A stretch of DNA of 44,376 nt, taken from the NCBI GenBank assembly GCA_963656825.1, contig CAVKJG010000011.1, positions 1-44,376 of the forward strand, given 5' to 3'. The notes below the pieces were generated by a model. The model worked only from the letters and a program-made list of their open reading frames with translations. It searched no databases and was not told where the DNA came from. Below, piece after piece: positions 15,485 through 22,419 of this stretch. Numbering within the stretch: position 1 is the first letter of the stretch; the number at the start of each line of letters is the position of its first letter. Both the position numbers and the translations under genes were made by a program. The stretch comes from CAG-841 sp963656825 (lineage in GTDB: Bacteria > Bacillota > Clostridia > Oscillospirales > CAG-272).

Positions 15485-16390
15485 ATGACAGAGCTACTTA
15501 CATCCCTGCCCGGCGCAATCGCACAGGGGCTTATCTGGGGCATTATGGCGATCGGCGTTTACCTGACGTTCCGTATCCTCGACATTGCCGACCTTACCGT
15601 TGACGGCTCCATATGCACCGGCGCCGCCGTCTGCACCATGATGATGCTTGGCGGAGCAAGTCCCTATCTTGCCATGCTGTGCGCGACGCTGGCAGGCGCT
15701 CTTTGCGGCATCGTCACGGGACTGCTCCACATTTTTCTCGGCATTCCCGCAATACTCTCCGGAATTCTCACGCAGATGAGCCTGTGGACGGTCAACCTGC
15801 TGATTCTCGGCGGAGCAAACCAGTCCCTGCCTATCCGCAATTTCACCGTCCTGCTTTCGCAGATGGAAATTCCGCACGCCCTGCTTGTGCTCGGCATCGT
15901 TACGGTGCTTGTTATCGCAGTGCTTTACCTCTTTTTCGGGACAGAGCTCGGATGCGCCATCCGCGCCACAGGCTCCAACCCCATTATGAGCCGTGCGCAG
16001 GGCATCAATACGGACTGCACCAAAGTCATCGGGCTTGCGATTTCAAACGCGCTTGTCGCGCTTTCGGGTGCGCTCCTGTGTCAGTATCAGGGCTATGCCG
16101 ACATCAATATGGGACGCGGTGCTGTCGTTATCGGACTTGCGGCTGTCGTCATAGGTGAAGCAATCGTTTCGCACATATCGCCTAACTTTGCCGTCCGCAT
16201 GACCGGCGTTGCGGTCGGCGCGGTAGTATACTACATTATTTATCAGATCATCATTTTCATCGGTATCAACACCAATATGCTTAAAATGTTTTCTGCCATT
16301 GTCGTCGCCGCCTTCCTCGGAATTCCGTACCTGAAGGCAAAGTGGTTCCGATCCGGCAAAAAAACGAAGGGAGGCGCTCACAATGCTTGA
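15485..16390 (+). CDS. ABC importer permease (TrpY-like, branched-chain type)
   Basis: A 301-residue permease with about eight to nine hydrophobic segments. It carries the BPD_transp_2 hallmark IWGIMAIGVYLTFRILDIADLTVDGS near the N-terminus (written across residues ~17-42) and a coupling region TGSNPIMSRAQGIN near residue 163. It pairs with the lipoprotein and ATPase in one importer. The 76-bp gap from the upstream gene holds a small GCTTTCGC / GCGGAAGC hairpin and no clear SD before ATG 15485, which is unusual here; expression may rely on a weak site. Its stop overlaps the ATPase start by eight bases. Confidence 0.87.
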   Translation: MTELLTSLPGAIAQGLIWGIMAIGVYLTFRILDIADLTVDGSICTGAAVCTMMMLGGASPYLAMLCATLAGALCGIVTGLLHIFLGIPAILSGILTQMSLWTVNLLILGGANQSLPIRNFTVLLSQMEIPHALLVLGIVTVLVIAVLYLFFGTELGCAIRATGSNPIMSRAQGINTDCTKVIGLAISNALVALSGALLCQYQGYADINMGRGAVVIGLAAVVIGEAIVSHISPNFAVRMTGVAVGAVVYYIIYQIIIFIGINTNMLKMFSAIVVAAFLGIPYLKAKWFRSGKKTKGGAHNA

Positions 16391-17177
16391 AATGCAGAAT
16401 GTAGTCAAGGTTTTCAACCGCGGTACAATTGACGAAAAGGTCGCCCTCGACGGACTGTCCATGACATTGAACGACGGAGAGTTCGTAACCGTCATCGGTG
16501 GCAACGGTGCAGGAAAATCCACCATGCAGAACGCCATCTGCGGAACATGGCTGCCCGATTCCGGCCGTATCCTGCTCGACGGCACAGATGTGACCGATCT
16601 TCCCGAATACAAGCGTGCAAAATACCTCGGAAGAGTCTATCAGGATCCCAAAATGGGCACGGCAGGCGGCATGCAGATCGAAGAAAATCTCGCTCTGGCA
16701 AAGCGTCGCGGACAGCGTAGAACTCTGCGTCCCGGCATAGACAACGCCGAACGCAAGGAATACCGCGCCCTGCTTGAGCCGCTCGGACTGGGACTTGAAA
16801 CGCGCCTTTCCGCCAAGGTAGGAACGCTGTCCGGCGGTCAGCGACAGGCGCTCACGCTCCTTATGGCGACACTGCAAAAGCCGCGTCTGCTCCTTCTCGA
16901 CGAGCATACCGCGGCGCTCGATCCCAAGACTGCCGCAAAGGTTATGGATATCACCGAACAGATCGTAACCGAGCATCATCTGACAACGCTGATGATCACG
17001 CACAATATGCGCGACGCTATCCGTTACGGCAACCGGCTGATTATGCTGCACGCCGGCAAAGTGATTCTTGATATCTCGGGTGAGGAAAAACGCGCGCTTA
17101 CCGTTCCCGCGCTTCTGGAGATGTTCAGCCGTGCTTCCGGCGACGAATTTACCGGCGACCGCGCCATTCTTTCCTGA
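16383..17177 (+). CDS. ABC importer ATP-binding protein (TrpZ-like)
   Basis: A 264-residue ABC ATPase. Walker A is GGNGAGKST, the Q-loop is RVYQDPKMG, the signature is LSGGQRQALTL, Walker B is LLLLDEHTAALD (the canonical P is H here, as is usual in this subfamily), and the H-loop is MITHNMRDAIRYG. It powers the importer. SD GGGAGG lies within the end of the permease gene. Its last 14 codons (ASGDEFTGDRAILS) and the following terminator recur after the MATE gene at 19049-19254 as a direct repeat. Confidence 0.92.
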   Translation: MLEMQNVVKVFNRGTIDEKVALDGLSMTLNDGEFVTVIGGNGAGKSTMQNAICGTWLPDSGRILLDGTDVTDLPEYKRAKYLGRVYQDPKMGTAGGMQIEENLALAKRRGQRRTLRPGIDNAERKEYRALLEPLGLGLETRLSAKVGTLSGGQRQALTLLMATLQKPRLLLLDEHTAALDPKTAAKVMDITEQIVTEHHLTTLMITHNMRDAIRYGNRLIMLHAGKVILDISGEEKRALTVPALLEMFSRASGDEFTGDRAILS

Positions 17178-17330
17178 AAGTTTTCCCTTTTCTCCTTCCT
17201 GTCGGTCGGGGGAAGCCCTTTGTCAAAAGGCTTCCCCCGACTTTTTTGTTTTCAACATAAAAATAAGCCAAATGCTCGGCTGAGTAGCGTTTGGCTATGT
17301 ATGGGGTTCGGTCGGACAAACTGGAATTGG
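17125..17330. repeat. 206-bp direct repeat, copy 1
   Basis: Covers the last codons of the ATPase gene, its terminator, and a hairpin (AGCCAAATGCT / AGCGTTTGGCT) followed by ATGTATGGGGTTCGGTCGG. Copy 2 at 19049-19254 has the same length and differs at only about ten positions by eye (~95% identity). Confidence 0.9.
17205..17250 (+). terminator. terminator of the ABC importer operon
   Basis: A 13-bp stem GTCGGGGGAAGCC / GGCTTCCCCCGAC followed by TTTTTTGTTTT. Confidence 0.9.
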
Positions 17331-17389
17331 TTTTTTAAGGCTGTCTGCAATCAAAAAACAGAAACTTCTCGGAAATTTCAAAAAAACAT

Positions 17390-17418
17390 TTGAAATTTCT
17401 TGCGAAATATGCTATACT
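17390..17418 (+). promoter_or_regulatory. promoter of the MATE leader, with an inverted repeat at the -35
   Basis: TTGAAA (17390-17395), 17 bp, TATACT (17413-17418). An inverted repeat GAAATTTCAAA (17372-17382) / TTTGAAATTTC (17389-17399) overlaps the -35 and could be an operator. Confidence 0.75.
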
Positions 17419-17427
17419 GTTAATGTA

Positions 17428-17480
17428 GCGTGTGGCGTTATCTGCGTAAATCCAGTTGCAGATACCCACATGCTTTTTTT
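17428..17480 (+). terminator. first leader terminator (T1) upstream of the MATE gene
   Basis: A two-part stem: GCGTGTGG (17428-17435) with CCACATGC (17466-17473), and inner TATCTGC / GCAGATA, followed by seven T. Its loop carries TGCGTAAATCCAG, the same 13 bases as the 5' arm of T2, so it could pair with T2's 3' arm instead. Confidence 0.75.
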
Positions 17481-17506
17481 GGTGAATTGGGGAGGACACC
17501 GCTGAT

Positions 17507-17551
17507 ATGACGAACAATTTTATAAACAAGTCGTGTTGCAGAAATGCGTAA
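17507..17551 (+). CDS. 14-aa leader peptide upstream of the MATE gene
   Basis: An ATG after GGGGAGG (11-nt spacing) encodes MTNNFINKSCCRNA and stops at TAA 17549-17551, inside the 5' arm of terminator T2. A translating or stalled ribosome would therefore cover T2's 5' arm and allow read-through. The promoter, early terminator, SD, leader peptide, terminator order resembles the attenuator described for tet(M) of Tn916. The FINKSCCR part recalls that leader's INRWCYR, from memory. Drug-induced stalling is inference. Confidence 0.65.
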   Translation: MTNNFINKSCCRNA

Positions 17552-17587
17552 ATCCAGATTGATCTGAATTTACGCATTATTTTTTTG
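17543..17587 (+). terminator. second leader terminator (T2) upstream of the MATE gene
   Basis: A 16-base arm AATGCGTAAATCCAGA, loop TTGA, arm TCTGAATTTACGCATT (one mismatch), then ATTTTTTTG, 21 nt before the MATE start codon. Confidence 0.9.
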
Positions 17588-17607
17588 AGAAAGAAGGATT
17601 AAATTTT

Positions 17608-19026
17608 ATGGAAACCGAAAATCAGTTTTTGGGAACGGAGCGCATCGGCAAACTTATGGGCAAATATGCCGTTCCCTGCATTATCTCGCTGCTCGTAGGC
17701 GCGCTGTATAACATCGTTGACCAGCTTTTTATTGCCAACGCAAGCTACCTTGGCTCTTACGGCAACGCCGCAAACACCGCTGTCTTCCCGCTTACGGTGG
17801 TGGCGCTGGGCATTGCCGTATTCATCGGCGACGGCTGCTGTGCATTTGTGAGTATTGCGCTGGGGCGAAACGCCCGCGAGGACGCGCATAAGTCCGTCGG
17901 CAATGCCGTGGTTCTTTGCGTAGTAAGCAGCCTTGTGCTGACAGCCATTTACCTCATTTTCAGCGAGCCGATCCTTGCCATGTTCGGCGGAACGGTCAAC
18001 GAGGAAACCCACGCATTTGCGAAGGAATACTTTTTCTATATTACGCTGGGAGTTCCGTTCTATATGTTCGGGCAGGCGATGAACCCTGTGATCCGCGCGG
18101 ACGGAAGCCCGAGGTTTGCCATGGTCGCCACCGTTTCCGGCGCAATCGCCAATGTGATCCTTGACCCCATTTTCATTTACGGCTTCCGCTGGGGCATGAT
18201 GGGCGCGGCGGTCGCTACCGTAATCGGTCAGGTGCTTACGGCGGCACTCTCCATCTGGTACCTGCGGCACATGAAAGTCATCACACTGGAAAAGGGCAGC
18301 TTCCGGCTGGACGGAAAGCTGATCCCGAAGTTCCTTGTACTGGGGTTGACCAGCTTCCTCGCACAGATCTCGCTGGTCGTCTCGATGGCGGCGGTGCAGA
18401 ATATGTGCATGAAATATGGTGCGCAAGATCCCATTTTCGGGCAGGCGGAGTACGCGCAGATTCCGCTTGCCGTTCTCGGTATCGTGATGAAGTTCTTCCA
18501 GATCGCCATCTCCATCGCCATCGGCATGGCGGCTGGCTGTATTCCGATTGCCGGATATAACATCGGCACAAAGAAAAGAGAACGTGCTAAAGCGCTGTTT
18601 TCCAGACTGTTGCTGGCAGAATTGATTGTTGGCGTGATTGCACTGGTGATCGTAGAGGTATTCCCGCTGCAAATTGCCGTGCTGTTCGGTGCAGCTAATG
18701 AAAGCGCCTACTATGCAGACTTCACCGTGAAGTGCTTCCGCATTTATCTGTGCCTGATGCCGCTGGCCACGCTGAACAAGGGCACCTTCATCTATTTGCA
18801 GGCGCTCGGAAAGGCATTTGCTTCGACTGCGGTTTCCATGACCCGTGAAATTATTTTCGGCGTGTCGCTGCCAATTATTCTGCCGATCTTCTTCGGGCTG
18901 GACGGTCTTTTGTGGTCGTTTCCGGCAGCGGATATCCTGACATTTATCATAGCCATCTTCTTTATCCGGCAAACCTATCGTGAGCTTTCTGCTCCCGATA
19001 TAAATACTTTGAAGGAGGAAAGGTAA
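17608..19026 (+). CDS. MATE family multidrug/cation efflux transporter
   Basis: 472 residues with twelve predicted membrane segments in two related halves. It has typical MATE features: RIGKLMGKYAVPCIISLLVG at the start, VDQLFIANASYLG, and in the middle GQAMNPVIRADGSPRFAM followed by GAIANVILDPIFIYGF; the second half has GCIPIAGYNIGTKKRERAK. It exports drugs or metabolites using Na+ or H+. AAGGA precedes the ATG. It lies behind a two-terminator leader that suggests inducible expression, and between 206-bp direct repeats, so it was probably acquired. The next gene has lost almost all of its length. Confidence 0.93.
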   Translation: METENQFLGTERIGKLMGKYAVPCIISLLVGALYNIVDQLFIANASYLGSYGNAANTAVFPLTVVALGIAVFIGDGCCAFVSIALGRNAREDAHKSVGNAVVLCVVSSLVLTAIYLIFSEPILAMFGGTVNEETHAFAKEYFFYITLGVPFYMFGQAMNPVIRADGSPRFAMVATVSGAIANVILDPIFIYGFRWGMMGAAVATVIGQVLTAALSIWYLRHMKVITLEKGSFRLDGKLIPKFLVLGLTSFLAQISLVVSMAAVQNMCMKYGAQDPIFGQAEYAQIPLAVLGIVMKFFQIAISIAIGMAAGCIPIAGYNIGTKKRERAKALFSRLLLAELIVGVIALVIVEVFPLQIAVLFGAANESAYYADFTVKCFRIYLCLMPLATLNKGTFIYLQALGKAFASTAVSMTREIIFGVSLPIILPIFFGLDGLLWSFPAADILTFIIAIFFIRQTYRELSAPDINTLKEER

Positions 19027-19101
19027 ATGAAAAACAGAGTGATTACCATCAGCCGCGCTTCCGGCGACGAATTTACCGGCGACCGCGCCTTTCTTTCCTG
19101 A
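19027..19101 (+). pseudogene. start of a cytidylate-kinase-like gene fused to the duplicated ATPase tail
   Basis: A 24-codon ORF directly after the MATE stop with a strong SD (GGAGGAAAGG). It reads MKNRVITISR, the usual start of the cytidylate-kinase-like family (normally followed by EFGSGGR) and a common gene after MATE exporters in Clostridia. It then switches to ASGDEFTGDRAFLS, the last 14 residues of the ABC ATPase at 17177 with one change. The joint lies at TCAGCCG, where repeat copy 2 begins. The kinase is therefore deleted; any peptide made is probably functionless. Confidence 0.8.
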
Positions 19102-19254
19102 AAGTTTTCCCTTTTCTCCTCCCTGTCGGTTGGGGGGAAGCCCTTTGTCAAAGGGCTTCCCCGACTTTTTTGTTTTTAACATAAAAATAAGCCAAACGCT
19201 CGGCTGAGTAGCGTTTGGCTATGTATGGGGTTCGGTCGGACAAATGGGAATTGG
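19049..19254. repeat. 206-bp direct repeat, copy 2
   Basis: Near-identical to 17125-17330, including the terminator and the AGCCAAACGCT / AGCGTTTGGCT hairpin. Together the copies bracket a 1.7-kb segment with the MATE gene and its leader. No transposase lies nearby. Confidence 0.9.
19125..19177 (+). terminator. terminator after the MATE gene (in repeat copy 2)
   Basis: Stem GGGGAAGCCCTTT / AAAGGGCTTCCCC with outer GTCGG / CGAC pairing, followed by TTTTTTG. Confidence 0.85.
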
Positions 19255-19258
19255 TCGA

Positions 19259-19798
19259 TTATAATAACTTGTTTTGAAAATAATCAGATTTCAGAATTGA
19301 ATAGCACAGCGAATCAAAAACTTGTCCATCATATCTTGTAGAACCTTGTTTTATTGTAATTTCATACTGAAATCCACATCTTTCAAGGACTTTTTTGGAC
19401 TTATCATTATCAGGATAATGGAAAGCGGATAATAAATCTATATTTAATTCTTCAAACAAATATTCAATGATTCGTTTAACCGCCTCCGTCATATAACCGT
19501 TCCCCCAATAATCTTCGGATAAAACATAGTTTATAATTTTAGCAAAAAATTTACCGCGATTATTGTCAGGATAAACTCTTATACTGCCAATAACTTTCCC
19601 CGTATCCTTCAACTCAACAGCCCATCGTTCGTTACTTTCAATATACTCGTCCAAAATTCCGTTAGTCATATTTATACTTGAATGAGGTTCCCACCCACCG
19701 TTAATGACCGAAGAATTTTTCATAATATCAAACAAATCTCTAACATCACCTTTTTGCCATTTTCGTAAAAATAATCGCTCTGTTTCTATTGCTTTCAT
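19259..19798 (-). CDS. GNAT N-acetyltransferase (RimJ/RimL type)
   Basis: A 179-residue protein: TERLFLRKWQKGDVRDLFDI at the start, KVIGSIRVY, then the acetyl-CoA loop region LSEDYWGNGYMTEAVKRIIE and a C-terminal LLSAFHYPDNDKSKKVLERCGF. It transfers acetyl groups to an amine, perhaps a ribosomal protein N-terminus or a small molecule; the substrate is not predictable. The gene is clearly more A/T-rich than its neighbours and abuts repeat copy 2, suggesting separate acquisition. SD GGAGG lies about seven bases before the ATG. Confidence 0.85.
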   Translation of the reverse strand: MKAIETERLFLRKWQKGDVRDLFDIMKNSSVINGGWEPHSSINMTNGILDEYIESNERWAVELKDTGKVIGSIRVYPDNNRGKFFAKIINYVLSEDYWGNGYMTEAVKRIIEYLFEELNIDLLSAFHYPDNDKSKKVLERCGFQYEITIKQGSTRYDGQVFDSLCYSILKSDYFQNKLL

Positions 19799-19895
19799 TG
19801 ACAGACCTCCTCAATGGTTGGCGCAAAATTTCCGCTCTATCGATATTTTATTATACCATAAACCTTATTACTTTTCCACCTTTATAATAAAAATT

Positions 19896-20012
19896 GCTTT
19901 TCGCCACAGCGAAAAGCTACCTCACTTCTTCACTCTTCACTATAACTTATTACTTCCCAAAAGCCTTCTCGGACGGATTTAGTGAAAAAGTGAAGAGTGA
20001 ATAGTGAAAAAG
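19896..20012. repeat. hairpin and inverted repeat cluster between GNAT and tRNA genes
   Basis: This covers most of the 19799-20047 gap. It holds a perfect hairpin GCTTTTCGC / GCGAAAAGC (19896-19917) and an inverted repeat TTCACTCTTCACT (19929-19941) / AGTGAAGAGTGAA (19989-20001). It looks like a short non-coding dispersed or MITE-like element; no ORF is seen. Confidence 0.55.
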
Positions 20013-20013
20013 T

Positions 20014-20048
20014 AAAAACCTTCCCGAACTTCGTTCGGGAAGGTTTTT
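20014..20048. terminator. terminator of the tRNA-Met/Ile - tRNA-Trp transcript
   Basis: A 16-bp stem AAAAACCTTCCCGAAC / GTTCGGGAAGGTTTTT around three bases, directly after the tRNA-Trp 3' end on the minus strand. Confidence 0.9.
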
Positions 20049-20123
20049 GGCAGGGGTAGTAAGAATCGAACTCACGACACGCGGTTTTGGAGACCGCTGC
20101 TCTACCAGCTGAGCTATGCCCCT
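20048..20123 (-). tRNA. tRNA-Trp (CCA)
   Basis: 76 nt with encoded CCA. It starts AGGGGCA and ends TACCCCT-G-CCA; one C-A mismatch interrupts the acceptor stem. The anticodon arm GCGGT-CTCCAAA-ACCGC has anticodon CCA, and the T-arm contains GTTCGATTC. It is the second gene of a two-tRNA transcript. Confidence 0.95.
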
Positions 20124-20163
20124 ATACAAAAGCGAAACCTGTTCGGTTTCGCCTATTGCTTTT

Positions 20164-20240
20164 TGGTGGGCCTTTAGGGACTCGAACCCCAGACCAACCG
20201 GTTATGAGCCGGTTGCTCTAACCAACTGAGCTAAAGGCCC
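20164..20240 (-). tRNA. tRNA with CAT anticodon (elongator Met, or Ile2 with lysidine)
   Basis: 77 nt with encoded CCA. The acceptor GGGCCTT / AAGGCCC is perfect and the anticodon arm is ACCGG-CTCATAA-CCGGT. The body closely resembles both B. subtilis tRNA-Ile(CAT) and clostridial elongator tRNA-Met, so identity cannot be fixed by eye. It is not the initiator: no C1-A72 mismatch, and no GGG/CCC run in the anticodon stem. Confidence 0.9.
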
Positions 20241-20261
20241 GTTTGTTTTAGCGCGGTTTTT

Positions 20262-20290
20262 ATTTTATCATCAATGTTGCGATTTGTCAA
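20262..20290 (-). promoter_or_regulatory. promoter of the two-tRNA transcript
   Basis: TTGACA (20290-20285), 17 bp, TAAAAT (20267-20262) on the minus strand, about 20 bp before the first tRNA. Confidence 0.8.
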
Positions 20291-20326
20291 GAAGTTTTTC
20301 AAATGTTTTCCCTGTTTTTTTCTCAG

Positions 20327-20373
20327 TTGAATATAATCAATTGACTTTTTGTATGTTTTGATATATAATCAAG
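20327..20373 (+). promoter_or_regulatory. deoC-pdp promoter with two TTGAT/ATCAA palindromes
   Basis: TTGACT (20341-20346), 17 bp, TATAAT (20364-20369). One palindrome, TTGAATATAATCAA (20327-20340), abuts the -35; a second, TTGATATATAATCAA (20359-20373), contains the -10. The pair looks like operator sites for a DeoR-type repressor responding to deoxynucleosides; this is inference. Confidence 0.7.
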
Positions 20374-20414
20374 GCGTGTACCCATTATAAAAATTACAGG
20401 AAAGAGAGTTTGTT

Positions 20415-21074
20415 ATGGAAATTTCAAAAATACTCGGTTATTGCGATCATACCCTTCTTGCACAGACAGCCACATGGGAGCAGATAAAAGCCGTTTGCGA
20501 CGACGGAATGAAATATCATACCGCCTCCGTATGTATTCCGGCAAGCTATGTAAAGCAGGCAAAGGAATACGTAGGCGATAAGCTTGCCGTCTGTACCGTT
20601 GTGGGATTCCCGAACGGATACTCCACAACAGCGGCAAAATGCTTTGAAGCTGGCGAGGCGATCGTTCACGGCGCGGATGAAATTGATACCGTTATAAATA
20701 TCGGCAATCTCAAGGATAAAAAATATAAAGATATCCTTTGCGAGCTTAAAGCGCTCAAAGCCGTATGCGGAAACAGAATACTTAAAGTTATCATCGAAAC
20801 GTGCCTTCTTACCGATGAAGAAAAAATTAAAATGTGCGAAATAGTTACGGAATCCGGCGCCGACTTTATAAAGACAAGCACCGGCTTTTCAACGGGCGGC
20901 GCGACAAGAGAGGACATTGCCCTTTTTGCAAAGCACGTCGGAAAGAACGTAAAAATCAAGGCGGCGGGCGGCATAAAAACGCTTGAAGACGCACAGGCAA
21001 TGATAGAGCTCGGCGCGACAAGACTCGGCACGAGCAGAATAGTAAAAATAGTAAAGGAACAAAATCTTATCTGA
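20415..21074 (+). CDS. deoC: deoxyribose-phosphate aldolase
   Basis: A 219-residue class I aldolase that splits 2-deoxyribose-5-phosphate into glyceraldehyde-3-phosphate and acetaldehyde. DHTLL is at 11-15, TVVGFPNGYSTTAAK follows, then DEIDTVINIG, the Schiff-base strand LKVIIETCLLTDEEK and the catalytic lysine region FIKTSTGFSTGGAT, with the second lysine in KIKAAGGIKT. Length is normal. GGAAAGAGAG precedes the ATG. It pairs with pdp 15 bases downstream for deoxynucleoside salvage. Confidence 0.96.
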   Translation: MEISKILGYCDHTLLAQTATWEQIKAVCDDGMKYHTASVCIPASYVKQAKEYVGDKLAVCTVVGFPNGYSTTAAKCFEAGEAIVHGADEIDTVINIGNLKDKKYKDILCELKALKAVCGNRILKVIIETCLLTDEEKIKMCEIVTESGADFIKTSTGFSTGGATREDIALFAKHVGKNVKIKAAGGIKTLEDAQAMIELGATRLGTSRIVKIVKEQNLI

Positions 21075-21089
21075 CGGAGTGATCTGCAT

Positions 21090-22385
21090 ATGAGAATGTA
21101 TGACATAATCGACAAAAAACGCGAAAAAGGCGAGCTTACAAAAGAAGAAATACGCTTTTTCCTTTCGGGCTTCGCAAAGGGCGATATCCCCGATTATCAG
21201 GCTTCGGCTCTGCTTATGGCAATATGCTGCAACGGCATGACCGACGGCGAAATCCTCGATCTTACACAGGCTATGGCAACCTCGGGCGATACGCTCGATC
21301 TTTCGTCGTTTAAAAACACCGTTGACAAGCACAGCACCGGCGGCGTCGGCGACAAAGCCACGCTCATCGTCGCGCCGATCGCGGCGGCACTCGGCGGAAC
21401 CGTTGCGAAAATGTCCGGCAGAGGACTCGGACACACGGGCGGCACGGTCGATAAGCTTGAATCGATTCCGGGCTTCTGCACCGAGCTTGAGCCCGAAAAA
21501 TTTATGGAAAACGCAAAAAAATACGGCATTTGCGTTATCGGTCAGTCGGGCGATTTCAATCCCGCGGACAAAAAGCTCTATGCTCTGCGCGACGTTACGG
21601 CGACGGTAAAGTCAATACCGCTTATAACGTCAAGCATAATGAGCAAAAAGCTTGCCGCCGGAGCGCACAATATCGTCCTTGACGTGACCGTAGGCTCGGG
21701 AGCATTCATCTCCGATCCCGCCGAAGCGAAAATCCTTGCCGAAAAAATGGTTTCCATAGGCAAGGCTGCGGGAAGAAACATTGCCGCCGTTATGACAAAT
21801 ATGAACGCCCCGCTCGGAAAAAACGTCGGAAATTCGCTTGAAGTCACAGAAGCCGTTGAAATTCTGCGTGGAAAAGGTCCTTCTGATCTGCGCGAGGTCT
21901 GCGTGGCGCTCGCAGGCGAAATGGTGGCTCTTTTCTCCGGCAAAAGCACAGAGGAATGTCGCGTTCTCTGCGAAAAAGCGCTTGACGACGGCTCGGCATA
22001 CGCAAAGTTTGTCGATATGGTGAGGGCGCAGGGCGGCGACATTTCATATATCGAAAATACGGATAAATTTCCGAGGGCGGCGTATTCTGCCGAGGTCAGA
22101 GCGGAAGCCGACGGCTGTATTTCCGCAATGCAGACGGCGGAAGTCGGCACGGCAAGCGTAATTCTCGGCGCAGGACGCGAAAAGAAAGGCGACAGCATAG
22201 ACTTTGCCGCAGGACTCGAAGTACTTAAAAAGACAGGCGACAAGGTTAATAAAGGCGATATTATCGCAATTCTTCACACCAACAAAAAAGAGAAATTGCA
22301 CGAAGCCGAAAAAATGTATCTTTCCGCAATTTCGTATGCCGATTCCGCAAAAAAAGATCCCGAAATATACGGAATCGTAAGATAA
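21090..22385 (+). CDS. pdp: pyrimidine-nucleoside phosphorylase
   Basis: A 431-residue member of the thymidine/pyrimidine phosphorylase family. The phosphate-binding signature is SGRGLGHTGGTVDKLESIPG and the K-binding loop KHSTGGVGDKATL is present; the C-terminal barrel-sandwich domain is at ~340-431. It releases the base from uridine and deoxynucleosides, and DeoC degrades the resulting sugar after mutase action. GGAG lies ten bases before ATG 21090; an ATG two codons later is also possible. No deoB or cdd is seen nearby. Confidence 0.94.
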   Translation: MRMYDIIDKKREKGELTKEEIRFFLSGFAKGDIPDYQASALLMAICCNGMTDGEILDLTQAMATSGDTLDLSSFKNTVDKHSTGGVGDKATLIVAPIAAALGGTVAKMSGRGLGHTGGTVDKLESIPGFCTELEPEKFMENAKKYGICVIGQSGDFNPADKKLYALRDVTATVKSIPLITSSIMSKKLAAGAHNIVLDVTVGSGAFISDPAEAKILAEKMVSIGKAAGRNIAAVMTNMNAPLGKNVGNSLEVTEAVEILRGKGPSDLREVCVALAGEMVALFSGKSTEECRVLCEKALDDGSAYAKFVDMVRAQGGDISYIENTDKFPRAAYSAEVRAEADGCISAMQTAEVGTASVILGAGREKKGDSIDFAAGLEVLKKTGDKVNKGDIIAILHTNKKEKLHEAEKMYLSAISYADSAKKDPEIYGIVR

Positions 22386-22419
22386 AAGCAGACAAAACAA
22401 ATCAATAAGGAGATTTTTG

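Noticed and set aside
17430..17510. Alternative 26-codon leader ORF from a GTG at 17430
   Set aside because: It begins almost at the predicted transcript start with no SD and runs through terminator T1; the ATG at 17507 with GGGGAGG is better.
17599..19182. 527-codon open frame on the minus strand opposite the MATE gene
   Set aside because: It is the shadow of a strongly coding plus-strand gene: very rich in Arg, His and Gln, with no recognisable domain and no SD.
17125..19254. Composite transposon or insertion sequence
   Set aside because: The repeats contain no transposase and no terminal inverted repeats; they are chromosomal operon-end sequence.
19896..20012. CRISPR-like repeats
   Set aside because: There are only two inverted copies of one 13-mer, with no regular spacers and no cas genes.
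20164..20240. Initiator tRNA-fMet
   Set aside because: The acceptor stem is fully paired at position 1-72, and the anticodon stem lacks the three G-C pairs of initiators.
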